7,022 nt of DNA from JBFHNV01 sp965365655 (lineage in GTDB: Bacteria > Pseudomonadota > Gammaproteobacteria > HK1), in the NCBI GenBank assembly GCA_965365655.1, contig CBDUCN010000279.1, positions 1-7,022 on the forward strand, read 5' to 3'. The translations under genes and the position numbers were made by a program. Below the pieces are notes generated by a model that was given only the letters and a program-made list of their open reading frames with translations, did no database searches and was not told where the DNA came from. This document shows, one piece after another, positions 6,022-7,022 of the stretch (the stretch's first letter is position 1; every line of letters begins with the position of its first letter).

Positions 6022-7022
6022 ATGACGATGAAGAAGAACCTGATCGCGGTGCTGGCCGCCCTGGCGCTGGGCGCGGGCGCGCCGGCGGGGACGTACGCCG
6101 CCGACAAGGAGATCCGCTGGGGCACGTCCCGGGTCGGGTCCTCCGGGCACCGCATCCTGACGAACCTGTCGAACGTGCTGAACAAGCAGTGGAAGGGCTA
6201 CCAGATCAGCGTGCAGCCGACGCCGGGCGCGATCGTGTCGGTGAAGGGCTACGCGACCGAGCAGTTCGACGGCTACTACGGCTCCGACGTGGGCTTCTAC
6301 GAGTTCGCGAACGGCATCCGCCGCTTCAAGGGCTTCCAGGACGCGGTGAAGCGCGCCCCGGTGCAGTCCTTCTGGACCTTCACGATCGAGGTGGGCGTCG
6401 GCATCCACGACCGCGACACCGGCAAGATCACGAGCTGGGGCCAGCTCGACGGGCAGCGCTTCTTCACCGGGCCGCGCCCGTGGGACACCCGCGCGCAGAT
6501 GGAGCGCGCGCTCGAGGCGCTGGGCATCAAGCACGACTACATCGAGGTCGACATCCAGGCCGCCGGCTCGCTGCTCGAGCAGGGCAACTTCACCGCGTAT
6601 ACCGTGTACACGAACGCCGAGAGCACGACGGCCGGGTGGATCACGCAGGCCGGCCTCGCGACCGACTGGAACTACCTGAACCCCACCGCGGAGGAGCGCG
6701 CGAAGCTCGAGGCCGCCGGCTTCAACCCGGTCGAGGTGCCCACCGCCGCGTTCCAGGAGGACGTCGGCGTCGACAAGATGGTGATGCTGCCGTTCTTCTA
6801 CGGGCTGCACGTCGGCATGGAGGTGCCCGCCGACGATCTCTACGAGATGCTGCTGATCGTCGAGAAGAACATCGACGAGCTCGCGGCCGCGGACAAGGCG
6901 TTCGTCCAGCTCAAGGAGGACATGCCGAAGATGCAGCGCCGCGGCGTGCAGGCCGCCGCGGACCTGGTGGAGATCCACCCGGGCCTCGCCCGCTACATGC
7001 GCGAGCGCGGCGTGTGGGACGC
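6022..7022 (+). CDS. TAXI-family TRAP transporter solute-binding protein, 3' end cut by window
   Basis: Periplasmic substrate-binding receptor of the TAXI (TRAP-associated extracytoplasmic immunogenic) type, which delivers a ligand to a DctQM-like membrane permease driven by an ion gradient. The 333 codons present start with a signal peptide: MTMKKN, a hydrophobic stretch (7-20) and a cleavage site after about residue 26 or 27 (GTYA/AD). The mature part opens with IRWGTSRVGSSGHRI (31-45), the conserved ligand-pocket start of the family, then a Gly-rich VQPTPGAIVSV segment. It runs to IHPGLARYMRERGVW (318-332), which in relatives lies close to the C-terminus, so probably only a short tail is missing beyond the window. 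The permease gene would be expected just downstream. The ligand is unknown; divergence from hyuAB-mcd suggests it is related to the substrate or product of those enzymes. Confidence 0.9.
   Translation, partial: MTMKKNLIAVLAALALGAGAPAGTYAADKEIRWGTSRVGSSGHRILTNLSNVLNKQWKGYQISVQPTPGAIVSVKGYATEQFDGYYGSDVGFYEFANGIRRFKGFQDAVKRAPVQSFWTFTIEVGVGIHDRDTGKITSWGQLDGQRFFTGPRPWDTRAQMERALEALGIKHDYIEVDIQAAGSLLEQGNFTAYTVYTNAESTTAGWITQAGLATDWNYLNPTAEERAKLEAAGFNPVEVPTAAFQEDVGVDKMVMLPFFYGLHVGMEVPADDLYEMLLIVEKNIDELAAADKAFVQLKEDMPKMQRRGVQAAADLVEIHPGLARYMRERGVWD

Noticed and set aside
5710..6978. A 422-codon minus-strand frame opposite the TAXI gene and intergenic region
   Set aside because: The plus strand encodes a signal peptide and conserved TAXI motifs with promoter and ribosome binding site; the minus frame is a His/Arg/Leu-rich shadow.

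Overview
This is a very GC-rich window (roughly 70% or more by eye) with strong G/C third-position bias. It most resembles a high-GC Pseudomonadota chromosome, such as Burkholderiales or a high-GC Alphaproteobacterium. That is inferred from base composition and gene families only. No rRNA, tRNA, mobile element, CRISPR array or phage gene is visible.

Layout. The minus strand carries a three-gene cluster read right to left: hyuA (5637 to 3514), hyuB (3517 to 1460, overlapping the end of hyuA by 4 nt) and a malonyl-CoA decarboxylase gene, mcd (1353 to 4). The gene 3' of mcd, if any, lies outside the window. A 384-bp divergent intergenic region (5638-6021) separates hyuA from a plus-strand gene that starts at 6022 and runs off the right edge. 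That gene encodes a secreted TAXI-family solute-binding protein of a TRAP transporter. The spacer contains a plausible sigma-70 promoter for the transporter gene, a 20-bp near-perfect palindrome just upstream of its -35 box, and a 32-bp dyad with matching inner and outer arms in a local AT-rich patch near hyuA.

How the genes may work together (inference). A TAXI-TRAP importer would bring in an organic acid or similar small molecule. The HyuA/HyuB pair would perform ATP-dependent ring opening of a cyclic amide or imide, or ATP-dependent carboxylation. Malonyl-CoA decarboxylase would channel a malonyl unit to acetyl-CoA. The sequence does not identify the substrate, and I do not recognise this exact gene set as a characterised pathway.

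Two points deserve attention. First, the mcd reading frame has no ATG, GTG or TTG that would include its conserved N-terminal domain. A perfect AGGAGGT ribosome binding site sits 8 nt (counted from GGAGG) before an ATC codon exactly where the protein should begin, so either a rare ATC start is used or the base is an error. Second, HyuB carries a C-terminal extension of about 75 residues that resembles an ADC-like / molybdopterin-binding-type double-psi beta-barrel.
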